DNA of 37,295 nucleotides from Thermoplasmata archaeon (GTDB taxonomy: Archaea > Thermoplasmatota > Thermoplasmata > Thermoplasmatales > Thermoplasmataceae), in NCBI GenBank assembly GCA_021816745.1, contig JAKAWY010000006.1, forward strand, positions 1 through 37,295. The letters are read 5' to 3'. The notes under the pieces are model-generated. The model had not been told where the DNA came from and searched no databases. It worked only from the letters and a program-made list of their open reading frames with translations. The translations under genes were made by a program, and so were the position numbers. Position 1 is the first letter of the stretch. Each line of letters starts with the position of its first letter. Below, piece by piece: positions 8,354-18,456 of this stretch.

Positions 8354-9017
8354 GGATATCCGGGTCTGTTTCCATCTCGGAGGGATTGAAGATTTCCGTT
8401 CCATTCTGGAGATCCAGAGATCCCTTAACCTTTCTGTGGAGAATGATGGAACCAGTGCACACATTCTTGTGCTGGAGCATTCAGACACCTATACCACTGG
8501 AATACACACAGAACATATCGATCAGAGGATTCCCAACCCTGTAAAGCTGGAAAGGGGTGGCTCCATCACCTATCACGGGCCAGGACAGATAGTGGCCTAC
8601 TACATATTCAACATGAAAAAACTTGATACCAATATACTTGGAATTATTGAGCTTGCACATGAATCAGAAATTGAATATCTCAAATTGAACGGTGTTGAAG
8701 CAGAACAGAGGCTGCATAAGGAGACAGGAATCTGGTGCAATAATAAGAAGATTGGATCCACAGGTTTTTCCATCAGGGGGAGCACCACCATGCACGGAAC
8801 TGCCCTGAATGTCCAGACTGATCTTTTAAAATTTGATCAAATTAATCCCTGTGGGTATTCACCGGAAATAATGACCAGTCTTCATGAAATTACCGGAAAA
8901 TCATACAACATGGAAAAAGAGAAAAAAATTCTTGTTGATGTTATCAAAGAAAAAATTGGAAATCCAGAGTCTGAGACCCTGAAGATCAGTGGGCAATGGT
9001 CTGGGACTGTTCCCTGA
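8322..9017 (+). CDS. lipB: Octanoyl/lipoyl-ACP:protein transferase LipB
   Basis: It attaches an octanoyl or lipoyl group to the lipoyl domains of 2-oxoacid dehydrogenases or GcvH. The LipB signature RGGSITYHGPGQ is at 79-90, the catalytic Lys is Lys143 (KIGSTGF), His158 lies in MHGTALNV, and the acyl-thioester cysteine is Cys177 in NPCGY. The 231-residue length fits. ATG 8322 lies inside pckG, so it is likely translated from the same mRNA. The C-terminus overlaps the convergent ALDH gene by 32 nt. No lipoyl synthase (lipA) is in the window. Confidence 0.93.
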   Translation: MSGKDWRNNFKDIRVCFHLGGIEDFRSILEIQRSLNLSVENDGTSAHILVLEHSDTYTTGIHTEHIDQRIPNPVKLERGGSITYHGPGQIVAYYIFNMKKLDTNILGIIELAHESEIEYLKLNGVEAEQRLHKETGIWCNNKKIGSTGFSIRGSTTMHGTALNVQTDLLKFDQINPCGYSPEIMTSLHEITGKSYNMEKEKKILVDVIKEKIGNPESETLKISGQWSGTVP

Positions 9018-10533
9018 GGAACTGCTGAAGATAGTAGAAAGATCCTGTTCCTTTTCCACTGACTCCACTCATTTTCCATCCCACAAATGGCTGAGAGCCT
9101 ACCATAGCTCCGGTAGATCCACCTCTTTCCCTGTTTGCGTATATAACTCCCACATCTGCTTCGTTGAAATATTTCTCAATTTCCGCACGATCCTCGGTAA
9201 ATATACCACCGGTCAGCCCATAATCCGATGCGTTTACCAGGGATATGGCATGATCGAGATCCTTTACCTTAACAATTGCAAGAATTGGGAGGAATAGTTC
9301 GTTCTTCACAATGAAGGAATCCTCTTTAAGATCAACAACAATGGTAGGCCTGGCATAGAAACCATCGCGTTCCTCAGTTGATCCACCGGATATTATTTTT
9401 CCTTCCTTTTTTGCAATCTCCACGTATTTTTTGTAATTTTCAAAAGCATCCCTGTTGATCACAGGCCCCATATAGGATTCTGCCTTCCTTGGATCTCCCA
9501 GCTTGAGCTGGTCAGTGATTTTCTTGATTTTTTCCACAAAGGTGTCGTATACCTTGGACTCCACATATGCTATGGAACATGCGCTGCATTTCTGGCCTGA
9601 ATAGCCAAAGGCTGCCCTGTAAACTCCATTAACCGCCTTGTCCATGTTTGCCTTCGCTGAAACAATGATGGCATCTTTTCCACCCATCTCAGTGATAACC
9701 ACTTTTGGTTTGTCCTTGAGCGCATTCCTGTAAATGCTCATTCCTGAATCCCTTGATCCAGTGAATAGTATTCCTGCAATATCCTTGTGCGATGAAAGAA
9801 CAGGCCCAACTTCAGAACCCTGCCCTGCCATATATACCAGTGCATTTTCAGGCACACCGGCCTGATACATTGCCTTTACGTAAAGATAAGAGGACAGAGG
9901 GATGTTGCTGGAGGGTTTAAGAATCACAGCATTACCGGTAACCAGGGGGCCAGCAACCATTCCCACAGTTATGGCATAGAAGTTGAATGGTGCGATAACA
10001 GCAAAGATTCCATATGGCTTCATGTAACTGACGCTTTCCTCATTTTCATATCCCTTGCCTGTAAATCTGACAAAACCCTGATTTTCAATAAGATTCAAGG
10101 CATAATACCTGAGGAAATCAATTCCCTCATCCACATCTGCCATGGCCTCAAGCCTGTTCTTTCCATTCTCTCTTGCAAGGATGGCTGAAATAAGGAATCT
10201 CTGTTCGGATACAAGATCTGCTGCTTTCAGGATTATTTCTGCCCTTTTGATATATCCAAGCCTGAACCAGTCCTTCTGTCCTTTCTTCAGCTTGATGATG
10301 GCTGCCTCTACGTCTTCCTTGCTGGCTGCCTGAAATGATGCGTATGTTTTCCCGTCAATGGGTGAAACGGGCTTAATGGTATTTTTCGAATTCTTTTCAG
10401 AGACCGTGTTTGTGTATTCTTTTCCAAAATATTTCTCGCTTTCCTTTACTGCTTCATCGTATAGTCTGTCAAATTCTGCTACATTTCCCTTTTTGAGGTA
10501 ATTCACATATGTTGTTGCATTCTCGAATGGCAT
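8986..10533 (-). CDS. Aldehyde dehydrogenase, 1-pyrroline-5-carboxylate dehydrogenase-like
   Basis: This NAD(P)-dependent enzyme resembles the RocA/PutA P5C dehydrogenase group, which oxidises glutamate semialdehyde to glutamate. Supporting segments are APFNFYAI (Asn184), GNAVILKPSS, GSEVGPVL, ILFTGSRDSG, EMGGKDAIIV (Glu282) and FGYSGQKCSACS with nucleophile Cys316. The N-terminal section of about 50 residues before the Rossmann core also fits that group. The length is 515. A TATA-like ATTATTTGTAA is centred about 26 nt upstream of ATG 10533, suggesting a leaderless mRNA. No proline dehydrogenase is nearby, so the exact substrate is inferred. Confidence 0.82.
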   Translation of the reverse strand: MPFENATTYVNYLKKGNVAEFDRLYDEAVKESEKYFGKEYTNTVSEKNSKNTIKPVSPIDGKTYASFQAASKEDVEAAIIKLKKGQKDWFRLGYIKRAEIILKAADLVSEQRFLISAILARENGKNRLEAMADVDEGIDFLRYYALNLIENQGFVRFTGKGYENEESVSYMKPYGIFAVIAPFNFYAITVGMVAGPLVTGNAVILKPSSNIPLSSYLYVKAMYQAGVPENALVYMAGQGSEVGPVLSSHKDIAGILFTGSRDSGMSIYRNALKDKPKVVITEMGGKDAIIVSAKANMDKAVNGVYRAAFGYSGQKCSACSIAYVESKVYDTFVEKIKKITDQLKLGDPRKAESYMGPVINRDAFENYKKYVEIAKKEGKIISGGSTEERDGFYARPTIVVDLKEDSFIVKNELFLPILAIVKVKDLDHAISLVNASDYGLTGGIFTEDRAEIEKYFNEADVGVIYANRERGGSTGAMVGSQPFVGWKMSGVSGKGTGSFYYLQQFLREQSQTIAH

Positions 10534-10590
10534 AATTTGATATTACCACCAGTTACAAATAATTTCCACTATTTTCAAGCTTTTAAGAGA

Positions 10591-11295
10591 TTAAAGCCCC
10601 AAACCCCTGTCGGCAGTGATGCACTGGCCATTTACTGCAAAGGAAAATGGTGAAAGCAGGAATGCTGAAATATTTGCTATTTCCAGTGGTTCTGAAATGT
10701 TTCCTGTATGCGGAAATTCATGGGGGAATGTTCTCTGGAAACTATCCTCCTTACTTACACTACCCGGCAGGACAGCATTGACCCTGATCATTTTATCCCT
10801 TAGGGAAGAGGCAGCAATTCTTGTCATCTCCTCAATTGCATACTTGGAGATGGAGTACCCTGCGTGATTCACTTTGAGTAAATTCCTGGAGGCCCCTATA
10901 TTTACGATGGAAGAATGTTTTTCCATTATATCCTTGATGCTCACAATGGTGGAATACTGTGTGTTCACGTTGGACATGAAAAAATCAGTCAGTTTATTGG
11001 GCGGTACCAGTAAATCAGTGGCACTCTCCCATTTTCCCGCATTATTCACCAAACCATGTATTTTTGTACCGCTGAGAGTTTCTTTTAATTTCTCAAGATC
11101 TTCCTGCTTTCCCACGTCACATTTAATCACGCTTATACCTGGATGATTTCCGACAGGAGGATTGCCGTTCCTTGACAGCCCAATGACATTCCCTCCAAGC
11201 TTCTCAATAAGTTTAGCTGTGGCGGTTCCCTGGCCTGATCCCATTCCCGAAATTATAATAGTTTTCCCCTTAAAATAATCTTCAAGCATTCCCAT
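10591..11295 (-). CDS. Short-chain dehydrogenase/reductase, substrate unknown
   Basis: A classical SDR of 234 residues. The cofactor motif SGMGSGQG is at 16-23 in place of TGxxxGIG, NNAG at 84-87, the catalytic Ser136 in NIGAS, and Tyr147-x3-Lys151 (YSISK). PGSV follows near 179, as expected after the active site. It lies 44 nt downstream of truA and 57 nt upstream of the ALDH on the same strand. A TATATAA-like block about 23-29 nt upstream fits an independent leaderless start at ATG 11295 or ATG 11289. The substrate cannot be told from sequence. Confidence 0.85.
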   Translation of the reverse strand: MGMLEDYFKGKTIIISGMGSGQGTATAKLIEKLGGNVIGLSRNGNPPVGNHPGISVIKCDVGKQEDLEKLKETLSGTKIHGLVNNAGKWESATDLLVPPNKLTDFFMSNVNTQYSTIVSIKDIMEKHSSIVNIGASRNLLKVNHAGYSISKYAIEEMTRIAASSLRDKMIRVNAVLPGSVSKEDSFQRTFPHEFPHTGNISEPLEIANISAFLLSPFSFAVNGQCITADRGLGL

Positions 11296-11339
11296 GCATT
11301 AACATATTTTCTTCATATAAAACAAGATCACAAAAATTG

Positions 11340-12113
11340 TTAAATTAATTTCCCCTGTATTTCATCAATGAGAAAATGCCTTGCAGAACGGATTACCTTT
11401 TCCTTCTCCACATCCCTGGTCAACGATTTTTTATGAACTGGAATCATATTGATTCCATCGTACCTGACATCAGTTAGAATTAACAGTTCCGGTGGTGCGA
11501 TGAACCTTGCCCATCCTTTTTCATCCCATGGATCCTCGGGGCCTATTCCATCCCTCAATCTCTGTATTCCATAACCCACCATGAACCTGATCTGGTTCCA
11601 AAGGAACCCTCTGGCGGTGAATTTTATGGCAGGAATATCCCTCCATGATACAAGACTTACCTTTCTCAATTCTCTTGTGGTGTCCTTACTGTCATACCTG
11701 CAGAAATTCCTGAAGTCATGAATCCCTTCAAATTTTTTCATCTCCTTTAGGAAATTGCCAGGATCAACCCATTTATATGGAAGGAGGTAAGTGTATTCCT
11801 TCTCTGTGCAGTGGCGCACATTGAATTTTTTGTCCACTGGTGCATATGAATGGAAATATATGTGCTTGAGGCTGGAATTCAGCATACCCATTACCTTCAG
11901 TGGCTCAAAGGAAGTCTCCACGGTGAGTACGTTAAAAGTTGCAGATACATTCCTGTCCGTTCTGGATGCTGTTCTCATTCCTGTGGCTGCCCCGGTGCTT
12001 ATTAGAACTTTTTTAATCTCCCCTTCCACTGTGATTCCTGATGACTGTGTTGAGAATGCAGAAAACTCTGTTCCATCATAGGCAAACCCCATGGCGAATT
12101 TTGACTTTTCCAT
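11340..12113 (-). CDS. truA: tRNA pseudouridine synthase TruA/Pus3-like
   Basis: It isomerises uridines in the tRNA anticodon arm (positions 38-40 in the family). The N-terminal FAYDGTEFSAF corresponds to the usual YDGxxFxG. The catalytic aspartate is Asp53 within SRTDRNVSA, matching GRTDxGVHA. KEYTYLLPYK, FEGIHDFRNF and GFLWNQIRFMVG complete the pattern. The 257-residue length is normal. It is divergent from the flavoprotein gene, with only 52 nt between the two starts. Confidence 0.92.
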   Translation of the reverse strand: MEKSKFAMGFAYDGTEFSAFSTQSSGITVEGEIKKVLISTGAATGMRTASRTDRNVSATFNVLTVETSFEPLKVMGMLNSSLKHIYFHSYAPVDKKFNVRHCTEKEYTYLLPYKWVDPGNFLKEMKKFEGIHDFRNFCRYDSKDTTRELRKVSLVSWRDIPAIKFTARGFLWNQIRFMVGYGIQRLRDGIGPEDPWDEKGWARFIAPPELLILTDVRYDGINMIPVHKKSLTRDVEKEKVIRSARHFLIDEIQGKLI

Positions 12114-12165
12114 TTCATGGTAATACTGTACAATCCGTTAAGTATTTTGACATTATCCATGAAAT

Positions 12166-13140
12166 ATGTGGCACGTGGGTGGTGCGGGGATAGCCGGTTC
12201 GTATCTTTACAGAAGAATGCAGGATTCTGGCATTGAATCCATGATATACGATCCCAGGGTTGAAAATTTCTACATTCCCTGTGGATTTGCCACCAATAAG
12301 CATTTAATTATCCCATATTTATCAAAAGTATCCGTTGATCTGGGGGATATACTGGAGACAGAGGCAAGCTCAGTCACTGTGAAGGGAAACAACTTTCAGG
12401 AAACAGAGTTCAGGCCTTCAGGACTTTGCACCATCAATAAAATGGAACTGGAAAAAAAGATCCTTGGAAACGGTGAAATAACAAGATCCACCATTAAGGG
12501 GAATGACGGGAATATTGTAGATGCCACTGGAATCTCCAGAGGATATCTTGGAAAAATCCCCGGTGATCTATCCATGTATGCAGTGGAAAAAGTCTGCAGA
12601 GAATCACCCTTTAAAGGGTTCCATTTCAATTTTTTCAAGAATGGAAATGGATATTTCTGGTCATTTCCCCTGAAGGACAGATACCACATAGGTGCAGGAG
12701 GGGTAAATCTTGATGAAGTGCAGGCCAGTCTTGCAGGGTATCAGGGAGAACGGGTTCTATCAAGAAAAATACGAATGAAACCCACCATGGGAAATATAGT
12801 AAACGGAAATATTATTGGAGTGGGAGAAAGCATAGGGTATATTTCACCACTTCTGGGGGAAGGTATTGTACCAGCCCTGGAATCTGCTGAAAAACTGTTC
12901 CAGGCTATTTCAAGATATGATGATTATGAATCCATCACCAGATATTATGGACAGTCCATTTCAGGGAGGATGAAAGTATTCAATGACATTTCAATAATGG
13001 TCAGCAATATCCAGCATGGAAAAACATTGAATCTTCATAATATACTGACTGCGAGAAAAGCCCTGTCAGAAGTGAAAAATTTTGGGATGAATCCCGATTT
13101 TTACAAAATATTTGCACACTTTCTTTCCGCTGGAAAATGA
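12166..13140 (+). CDS. FAD-dependent geranylgeranyl reductase-family protein
   Basis: A flavoprotein of the family that includes archaeal digeranylgeranyl-glycerophospholipid reductase, which saturates isoprenoid chains of membrane lipids. VGGAGIAG at 4-11 is the ADP-binding turn, PCGFA near 38-42 resembles the conserved Cys-Gly region, GYFWSFP is the family's aromatic strand, and GESIGYISPLLGEGI is the second FAD contact. At 324 residues it is shorter than the roughly 400 of the characterised Thermoplasma reductase. The first beta strand starts almost at Met1; an in-frame TGA at 12160-12162 excludes an earlier start. Its role in lipid saturation is inferred. Confidence 0.72.
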   Translation: MWHVGGAGIAGSYLYRRMQDSGIESMIYDPRVENFYIPCGFATNKHLIIPYLSKVSVDLGDILETEASSVTVKGNNFQETEFRPSGLCTINKMELEKKILGNGEITRSTIKGNDGNIVDATGISRGYLGKIPGDLSMYAVEKVCRESPFKGFHFNFFKNGNGYFWSFPLKDRYHIGAGGVNLDEVQASLAGYQGERVLSRKIRMKPTMGNIVNGNIIGVGESIGYISPLLGEGIVPALESAEKLFQAISRYDDYESITRYYGQSISGRMKVFNDISIMVSNIQHGKTLNLHNILTARKALSEVKNFGMNPDFYKIFAHFLSAGK

Positions 13141-13143
13141 AAA

Positions 13144-15084
13144 TTATGGAATTCCCCCGTCCACAGGTATCATTGCATCGGTGGTGGCCCCAAAGATGGT
13201 ATCATCAAGAAGTGCAACCACCAGGTTCGCCACATGCTCTGGAAGAACTTCCATGTGCAGGAGATTTCCACGCTTGTATTCGTCCGGAGTGATTCCTTTG
13301 GCCTCAGCACGCTTCTCCAGCACGCCATTATCCCAAATCCTTGAGTTCTTGAAGATTTTGTCCGGATTGATTATATTGGCCCTGATTCCATATTTTCCAC
13401 CCTCTTTTGCAATATAATGGCAAAGCTGGGCGGAGAATGCCTTTGTGGTGCCGTAAGAAACCATGCCGGGCCCCGGATGCGTAAGGTTCTTGGTAATGTT
13501 GAAGATGAAATTGCCTCCGATTCCCTGTTTTCTCATGACTGTGAATATTTTCTGTGAAAGAAGGAACGGGGCAATAGCATTAATGGAAACGTGCAGATCC
13601 ATGGTTGCCTCTGAAATATCTTCCAGTGGTTCAGACTTCAATATGCCTGCGTTGCTGAAGAATACGTCAATTCCCCCATAATTCAAAACCACATCCCCAA
13701 TCATTTTTGTAATTGCAGCCCTGTCTGAGAGATCTGCCACTATACCCATGGAACTTACGCCATATGCCCTGTTTATATCTTTTACAATATCAAGGACCCC
13801 TTCATTGAGATCGACTGCTACAACGTTTCCGCCGTTCTCGGTGATTTTCCTGAATGCTTCCAGGCCAATTCCACTGGCCGCACCTGTCACTATACAGACA
13901 TATCCCTCCAGTGGCTTGGGCTTGAACTTTTTCAGCTTAGCCTCCTCCAGGGGCCAGTATTCCATCTCATAGGCCTCTTTCTTGGAAATAAACTGGTGTT
14001 TTCCAAGTTTTCCTGCTGCCGCGTTGACCCTGAAAGTGTGGATGGCCTGATCCATGATGATGTTGCACTCCTTTATGGTACGAGCTGCAGTGATAATGCC
14101 GTAACCCTTTACGATTATCACAGTCGGATATGGATCATGCATCTTGTACTCAGCGGCATATTTTGAATGCTCTTCTGCATAGTTTTTTGCAAATGCGTCG
14201 ATCTTTTCCATCACATCCGCTGCACTGTCAATATAAAGGAAACTGAACTTTGTCCTTATGAGCATGTCTGGAGTTGCGGGCCCGCTATCAAAATATTTTG
14301 TTGCCTCTTCTGATCTTGCAATTTCCAGGGCCTCTCCTTCCTTCCTAACCAGCAGTATTTTTTTGAAATTTTTTGAAATCCTTCCCCTGATTTCAGGAAG
14401 TATGTGATCCACATGGACCTCATCGGTGTATTTCTCTGTGAATAATTTTTCCCCGCAAACACTGGTTACGTATTTCCTGGCCTTTCCCACAATTTTCATG
14501 TGTTTCTGATAACTATCTTCCGCAGTTTCTCCAAAGGTGAACAGACCATGTTTCTCAAGCACTATTCCCTCGATTTTATCGTTGATGTTCTCAACTGCAT
14601 TCAGGAGTTCCCTGGCCAGCTTAAAACCTGGTGGAATATAGGGAATAACAAGAACATTTCCAAGAATTTCAGATATTTTTTCCCTGGATGTTCCAGAGTT
14701 TGTAAGCATCAGTATATGATCTGAATGCGTATGATCCACAAAGGTGTGTGGAATAAATGCATGCAGGAAACTCTCCACGGAAGGAGATGGTTCAGAGGGG
14801 TCCACCATGCTTTTCCTGAGGTAATCCATCATCTCAATGTCGGTCATGGACTTCATGGATTTGGCTGACAGCAGGTCATCCATCCTCAGTCCTGTGAACC
14901 CTTTTGAATCTATGGTGGCCATGTCAGATCCGCTTCCCTTTACCCTCAATACACGGATCTCCTTTCCCGCATGGTTTTTCTCTGTGACCTTCACACTGGC
15001 ATTTCCTCCTCCGTGAAGTACCAGTTCGTTGTCCATTCCAAGTTTTCTTGCAGTTTCTACTCTATCATCAATCAGCATTTTCAT
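13144..15084 (-). CDS. Bifunctional class II aldolase / short-chain dehydrogenase
   Basis: A fusion of a class II (AraD/FucA/RhaD) aldolase and an SDR, as found for rhamnulose-1-phosphate aldolase/lactaldehyde dehydrogenase-type proteins. Numbering from the GTG at 15090, the aldolase half shows LVLHGGGNASVK near 24-34 and zinc histidines in HTHSDH (120-125) and EKHGLF (His181). The SDR half has TGAASGIG at 402-409, SNAG near 479-482 and Tyr546-x3-Lys550 (YGTTK). The start is ambiguous: GTG 15090, GTG 15087, ATG 15084 and ATG 15078 are all in frame, and the leuS stop TAG overlaps the first. Co-translation with leuS is likely. The sugar substrate is not evident. Confidence 0.88.
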   Translation of the reverse strand: MKMLIDDRVETARKLGMDNELVLHGGGNASVKVTEKNHAGKEIRVLRVKGSGSDMATIDSKGFTGLRMDDLLSAKSMKSMTDIEMMDYLRKSMVDPSEPSPSVESFLHAFIPHTFVDHTHSDHILMLTNSGTSREKISEILGNVLVIPYIPPGFKLARELLNAVENINDKIEGIVLEKHGLFTFGETAEDSYQKHMKIVGKARKYVTSVCGEKLFTEKYTDEVHVDHILPEIRGRISKNFKKILLVRKEGEALEIARSEEATKYFDSGPATPDMLIRTKFSFLYIDSAADVMEKIDAFAKNYAEEHSKYAAEYKMHDPYPTVIIVKGYGIITAARTIKECNIIMDQAIHTFRVNAAAGKLGKHQFISKKEAYEMEYWPLEEAKLKKFKPKPLEGYVCIVTGAASGIGLEAFRKITENGGNVVAVDLNEGVLDIVKDINRAYGVSSMGIVADLSDRAAITKMIGDVVLNYGGIDVFFSNAGILKSEPLEDISEATMDLHVSINAIAPFLLSQKIFTVMRKQGIGGNFIFNITKNLTHPGPGMVSYGTTKAFSAQLCHYIAKEGGKYGIRANIINPDKIFKNSRIWDNGVLEKRAEAKGITPDEYKRGNLLHMEVLPEHVANLVVALLDDTIFGATTDAMIPVDGGIP

Positions 15085-15089
15085 CACCA

Positions 15090-17759
15090 CTATACCAGAT
15101 TAATTACTGGTTTCCCCGGGAGAGGCATCTTCTTATCTTTTTCCATGTCATAAAATCTAAATTCTACCTTTATTCCAAGCGTTTTCTCTATCATGGAGCC
15201 AAGAGTGTCCAAAGCATATTTTTCGTCTGTGTCAAAAGATATTTTTCCCCTGGATTTCATTACCACAGGTATTATCCTCTTGTCTTTCACATTCAGATCG
15301 TTTTCGAGTATTTTTCTTACATCTTTTTTGGTATTCTCATCGCAGAGGATGATCTCTGCACTTGACGCACTGATCTTGGTGACTTTCTGAATCTCCCTGA
15401 TGTCAGCAATCAGGTTCTTTGTGTAGGATATTGAAGAGACCAGCATTTCATCTTCTCTGGAAAGAACGGGCATTGGTGAGTGGAAAAGGCTGACCATTCC
15501 TTTCTTTCCGGCTTTCTTCCAGACTTTTTCACAGAAGTGCGGCATGACACAGGACAGTGCAGGAATCCATTGATCAAGTACTGAGTAAACTGCTATTTCT
15601 GGAACTCCACCCATGTTCCTGAGTTCCGAGAGATCATTCATCACCTCATACACTATTTCTATGTATGCCCCCCTTATGGAGTATTTCTCCAGTTCACTGT
15701 GGAATTTCAGAAGATGAGTCCTGAATCTTGATCTGAAAACGGAATAGGCCATTCCATCGTCTTTTTCTGGAGTTTCAATGGATTTTTCAATTAACTCCCT
15801 GAGTTCCTGGAACTTCCTGGAAACAATTTCCACATCTTTCTGGTTCCAGTCCAGGACGGACCATGGGTCTGAATTCACTGCAACATAAAACCTGAACAGA
15901 TCAGCACCCTGTTCATTCACAATATCCAGAAGAGAAACTGCATTTCCCTTGCTCTTGGATATTTTTGCGCCATTGGAGATGACTGTTCCTGCAATTGTTA
16001 TGCCTCCCGGCCAGTATTTCCTGTCGAAGATTGCAGTGTGATTCATCAGGTAGAATACAAGGTGGTTGGAAAGGTGTGGCTGCGCAGTTATACGCTCGTC
16101 AACCCCATACCAGTATTCAAACTCACTTTTCGCCTTTGCAAGTAATTCTGAGTTCGATTTACCAGCCTTTCCATCAAGGAAAATGTAATCAAAATCCTCA
16201 TCACTGAGCTCTTTTTTGCCAACTATATGGGCTATGGTGTAGAATGCAGGATAAATAGTGGAATCTGAAAGCGATTCTATTACCCATGATGTGTCCATGG
16301 GAAGCGGAGTACCCAGTCCCCTTTTCCTGGCGCAGGCCCTCTCCCCTATCCAGTCCACCACGTCATGCATATTTTTCCTGTAGAAGTCCGGAACAAAGCG
16401 CATGGTTTCAACTTCACCATATGTGACGTTTTTCCATTCTTTTTCTGAATAATCAATGAACCACTGACCGTCTATTACAGCAACGCACACAGGCGACCCG
16501 TTCCTGGTTCTTGCCTTTCTGGAAGTCTCATGAAAAATGAAGCAATTTCCTTCATTGAGAAGCATTTCCTTTATTTCATCCCTGGCAATGCTGACTTTCT
16601 TTCCTCCCACCAGTGGAACCTGCTTCTTCATGAGTCCCCTGTAAAATTCATCCTTGTATAGCTCCGCATTGGCAAGATCAGCATCCTTGTGCTTAATCAG
16701 TGCATCCCTGGAAGTGGAATCTTTTCCATCAATTTCAATGAGAAAAACCGGTTCTATTTTGATACCAAGCATCCTGCAGTATTCAAGATCGTTCACTGAG
16801 TGGCCTGGAACTGAGAACACAATCCCTGTGGCCTGATCAGGATCAATCATTTCGTTGGGATAAACACTGAGTTCCTTTCCCGTTATGGGCACCCTGTACT
16901 TCTCTGAAATTATTTTTTCAACACTTATATGATCAATAATCTTTAATCCACTGTGCTGAAGGGAAGCTTTTCTGGCAGCACTGGCAGACATCACTATTTT
17001 CCTGTTGTTTAGTTCAGTCAGCACATATTCTGCATTTTTGTTTATCCAAAGGTTGGTGATCCCGAATATTGTCTCGGGCCTGAGGCTTGATGCGGCCAGT
17101 GAAAAATCTTTACCGGTAAAAAGGACAGACACAAAATCCTCAATGGAAACTTTGTTTGTATCTCCGTCCTCTATGTCATCTTCACCCACAGGGTTTCCCT
17201 CATCAGGTGAGAACAGGAGTGCATGCTTTCCCTTCTTGATCTTGCCAAGGGAATAGAGTTTCCTGAACTGCCATTCCACCATTTTCCTGTATGGAGGATC
17301 AATAGATCTGAACTTTCTCCTCCAGTCAATGGAAATACCCAGTCTGTCAAAATCCATGGTTATCCTGTCTGCGAAATAGGAAGCCACTTTTTCCGGATCA
17401 GTGAAGGTTTCAAGGACCTTGTCCACCTTTTCAGGTGATTCATATCTTGAAACGTATTCCCTGTACATATCCCTGGTTTTCTTGTCTCCATTTGCTATTT
17501 TGTCTGAAATTGCCCCTATGGGTGTACCACTCTCGTGGAAACCTATGGGGAAAAGCACATTAAATCCTGTGAGCCTCTTATATCTTGCAATGATGTCTGC
17601 AATGGCATATGTTCTTCCGTGCCCGACATGAAGGGGGCCACTGGTGTAAGGCCATGGAACTGTTATGAAGAATTTTTTCCTATCATCAGGATTGGAAAAA
17701 AACGTTTGATCCTTTTTCCATTCACCCTGCCAGAACAGTTCATCATTCATAGGCATCAT
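15090..17759 (-). CDS. leuS: Leucyl-tRNA synthetase, archaeal type
   Basis: A class I synthetase that charges tRNA-Leu. The HIGH-type motif is HVGH at 44-47 in [11 protein letters not shown]; the KMSKS-type motif is KISKS near residue 600. The CP1 editing region between them contains [10 protein letters not shown] and related strands. The 889-residue length is in the archaeal/eukaryotic range. ATG 17759 overlaps the pdaD stop as ATGA, and the 3' end overlaps the aldolase/SDR start, giving a three-gene operon pdaD-leuS-aldolase/SDR. Confidence 0.96.
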   Translation of the reverse strand: MMPMNDELFWQGEWKKDQTFFSNPDDRKKFFITVPWPYTSGPLHVGHGRTYAIADIIARYKRLTGFNVLFPIGFHESGTPIGAISDKIANGDKKTRDMYREYVSRYESPEKVDKVLETFTDPEKVASYFADRITMDFDRLGISIDWRRKFRSIDPPYRKMVEWQFRKLYSLGKIKKGKHALLFSPDEGNPVGEDDIEDGDTNKVSIEDFVSVLFTGKDFSLAASSLRPETIFGITNLWINKNAEYVLTELNNRKIVMSASAARKASLQHSGLKIIDHISVEKIISEKYRVPITGKELSVYPNEMIDPDQATGIVFSVPGHSVNDLEYCRMLGIKIEPVFLIEIDGKDSTSRDALIKHKDADLANAELYKDEFYRGLMKKQVPLVGGKKVSIARDEIKEMLLNEGNCFIFHETSRKARTRNGSPVCVAVIDGQWFIDYSEKEWKNVTYGEVETMRFVPDFYRKNMHDVVDWIGERACARKRGLGTPLPMDTSWVIESLSDSTIYPAFYTIAHIVGKKELSDEDFDYIFLDGKAGKSNSELLAKAKSEFEYWYGVDERITAQPHLSNHLVFYLMNHTAIFDRKYWPGGITIAGTVISNGAKISKSKGNAVSLLDIVNEQGADLFRFYVAVNSDPWSVLDWNQKDVEIVSRKFQELRELIEKSIETPEKDDGMAYSVFRSRFRTHLLKFHSELEKYSIRGAYIEIVYEVMNDLSELRNMGGVPEIAVYSVLDQWIPALSCVMPHFCEKVWKKAGKKGMVSLFHSPMPVLSREDEMLVSSISYTKNLIADIREIQKVTKISASSAEIILCDENTKKDVRKILENDLNVKDKRIIPVVMKSRGKISFDTDEKYALDTLGSMIEKTLGIKVEFRFYDMEKDKKMPLPGKPVINLV

Positions 17760-18304
17760 TCAACAATCAGCACTGCAGCTGCCACTGTGGTTGTCCATTC
17801 ATCCTCCTTAAGAGTAACGGCAGTGGAGCATATGTTTCTTGTCTGGAGAATTCTGTCCTTAAGGATGTATTCTTCCTTGTTTTTGTCCCATTTTAGAAGT
17901 CCCTGCTCCCCTGTGGTACTTGCCAGCATTTCTGCAGCCAGCTTTTCAGCAAAGAATCCAGCTTTTTTCTCAGTCTCGCCGAAACTGTGATGCTCACTTA
18001 GATACCCCCACTTGCTTCTGTCTGTGGGTATGGCGTACCCAATGGCGGAAGATACCATCCTGTTAAGTTCATTGGTGGCGTTTCTTGCCAGAACAGTAAA
18101 AAGAATCTGCCCCGGTGAGAGGAGTTTCAGTCCTGCTTCCCTGGATACTATCTCAGCTCCAGGCGGGAAAATAGAGCTCACACTTACTATATTGAACTGG
18201 GCGATCCCTGCATCCCTGAGTGCCTCTTCAAAGGAACCAAGCATGGTATCGTCCCTTCCTACACCCCTGGTGAAGAAGAGTTTTGATGGGACAAGATTTG
18301 TCAT
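17756..18304 (-). CDS. pdaD: Pyruvoyl-dependent arginine decarboxylase proenzyme
   Basis: PdaD converts arginine to agmatine, the entry to archaeal polyamines. Self-cleavage within VSVSSIFPP occurs between Ser43 and Ser44; Ser44 becomes the pyruvoyl group, as at Ser52-Ser53 in the Methanocaldococcus enzyme. PPGAEIV and SSAIGYAIP are further family marks. The length of 182 is typical. It heads the pdaD-leuS-aldolase/SDR operon and is divergent from the extended SDR at 18457. Together with speD, two steps of polyamine synthesis are in the window. Confidence 0.94.
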   Translation of the reverse strand: MTNLVPSKLFFTRGVGRDDTMLGSFEEALRDAGIAQFNIVSVSSIFPPGAEIVSREAGLKLLSPGQILFTVLARNATNELNRMVSSAIGYAIPTDRSKWGYLSEHHSFGETEKKAGFFAEKLAAEMLASTTGEQGLLKWDKNKEEYILKDRILQTRNICSTAVTLKEDEWTTTVAAAVLIVE

Positions 18305-18423
18305 TGCAGGTGTAACTTAATTTATGATAAAAATGATTCCCTGCAAAGTCAGATATAATTAACCGAGCAATGATGAAAAACTTATTTTTGAAATAACTGA
18401 ACTTTTATTTTTCCAGGACTGCA

Positions 18424-18434
18424 AAAAATATTTT
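18424..18434 (+). promoter_or_regulatory. TATA-like element fixing the start of the extended SDR
   Basis: AAAATATTTTA is centred about 27 nt before ATG 18457. Transcription would begin at or next to that ATG, so a GTG at 18439 is unlikely to be used. A GAGGTCAT also precedes the ATG. Confidence 0.45.
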
Positions 18435-18456
18435 AACAGTGAAGCATAGAGGTCAT

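Noticed and set aside
8305-8544. 79-residue frame overlapping pckG and lipB
   Set aside because: Both real genes have strong family motifs across this region; the frame is a shadow.
12166-13140. GGR-family gene as a truncated pseudogene
   Set aside because: The frame is open, both FAD motifs are present and the N-terminal ADP-binding turn is intact despite the short first strand.
15048-15365. 105-residue plus-strand frame opposite leuS
   Set aside because: It is antisense to the well-supported LeuRS C-terminus, with low-complexity aromatic content.
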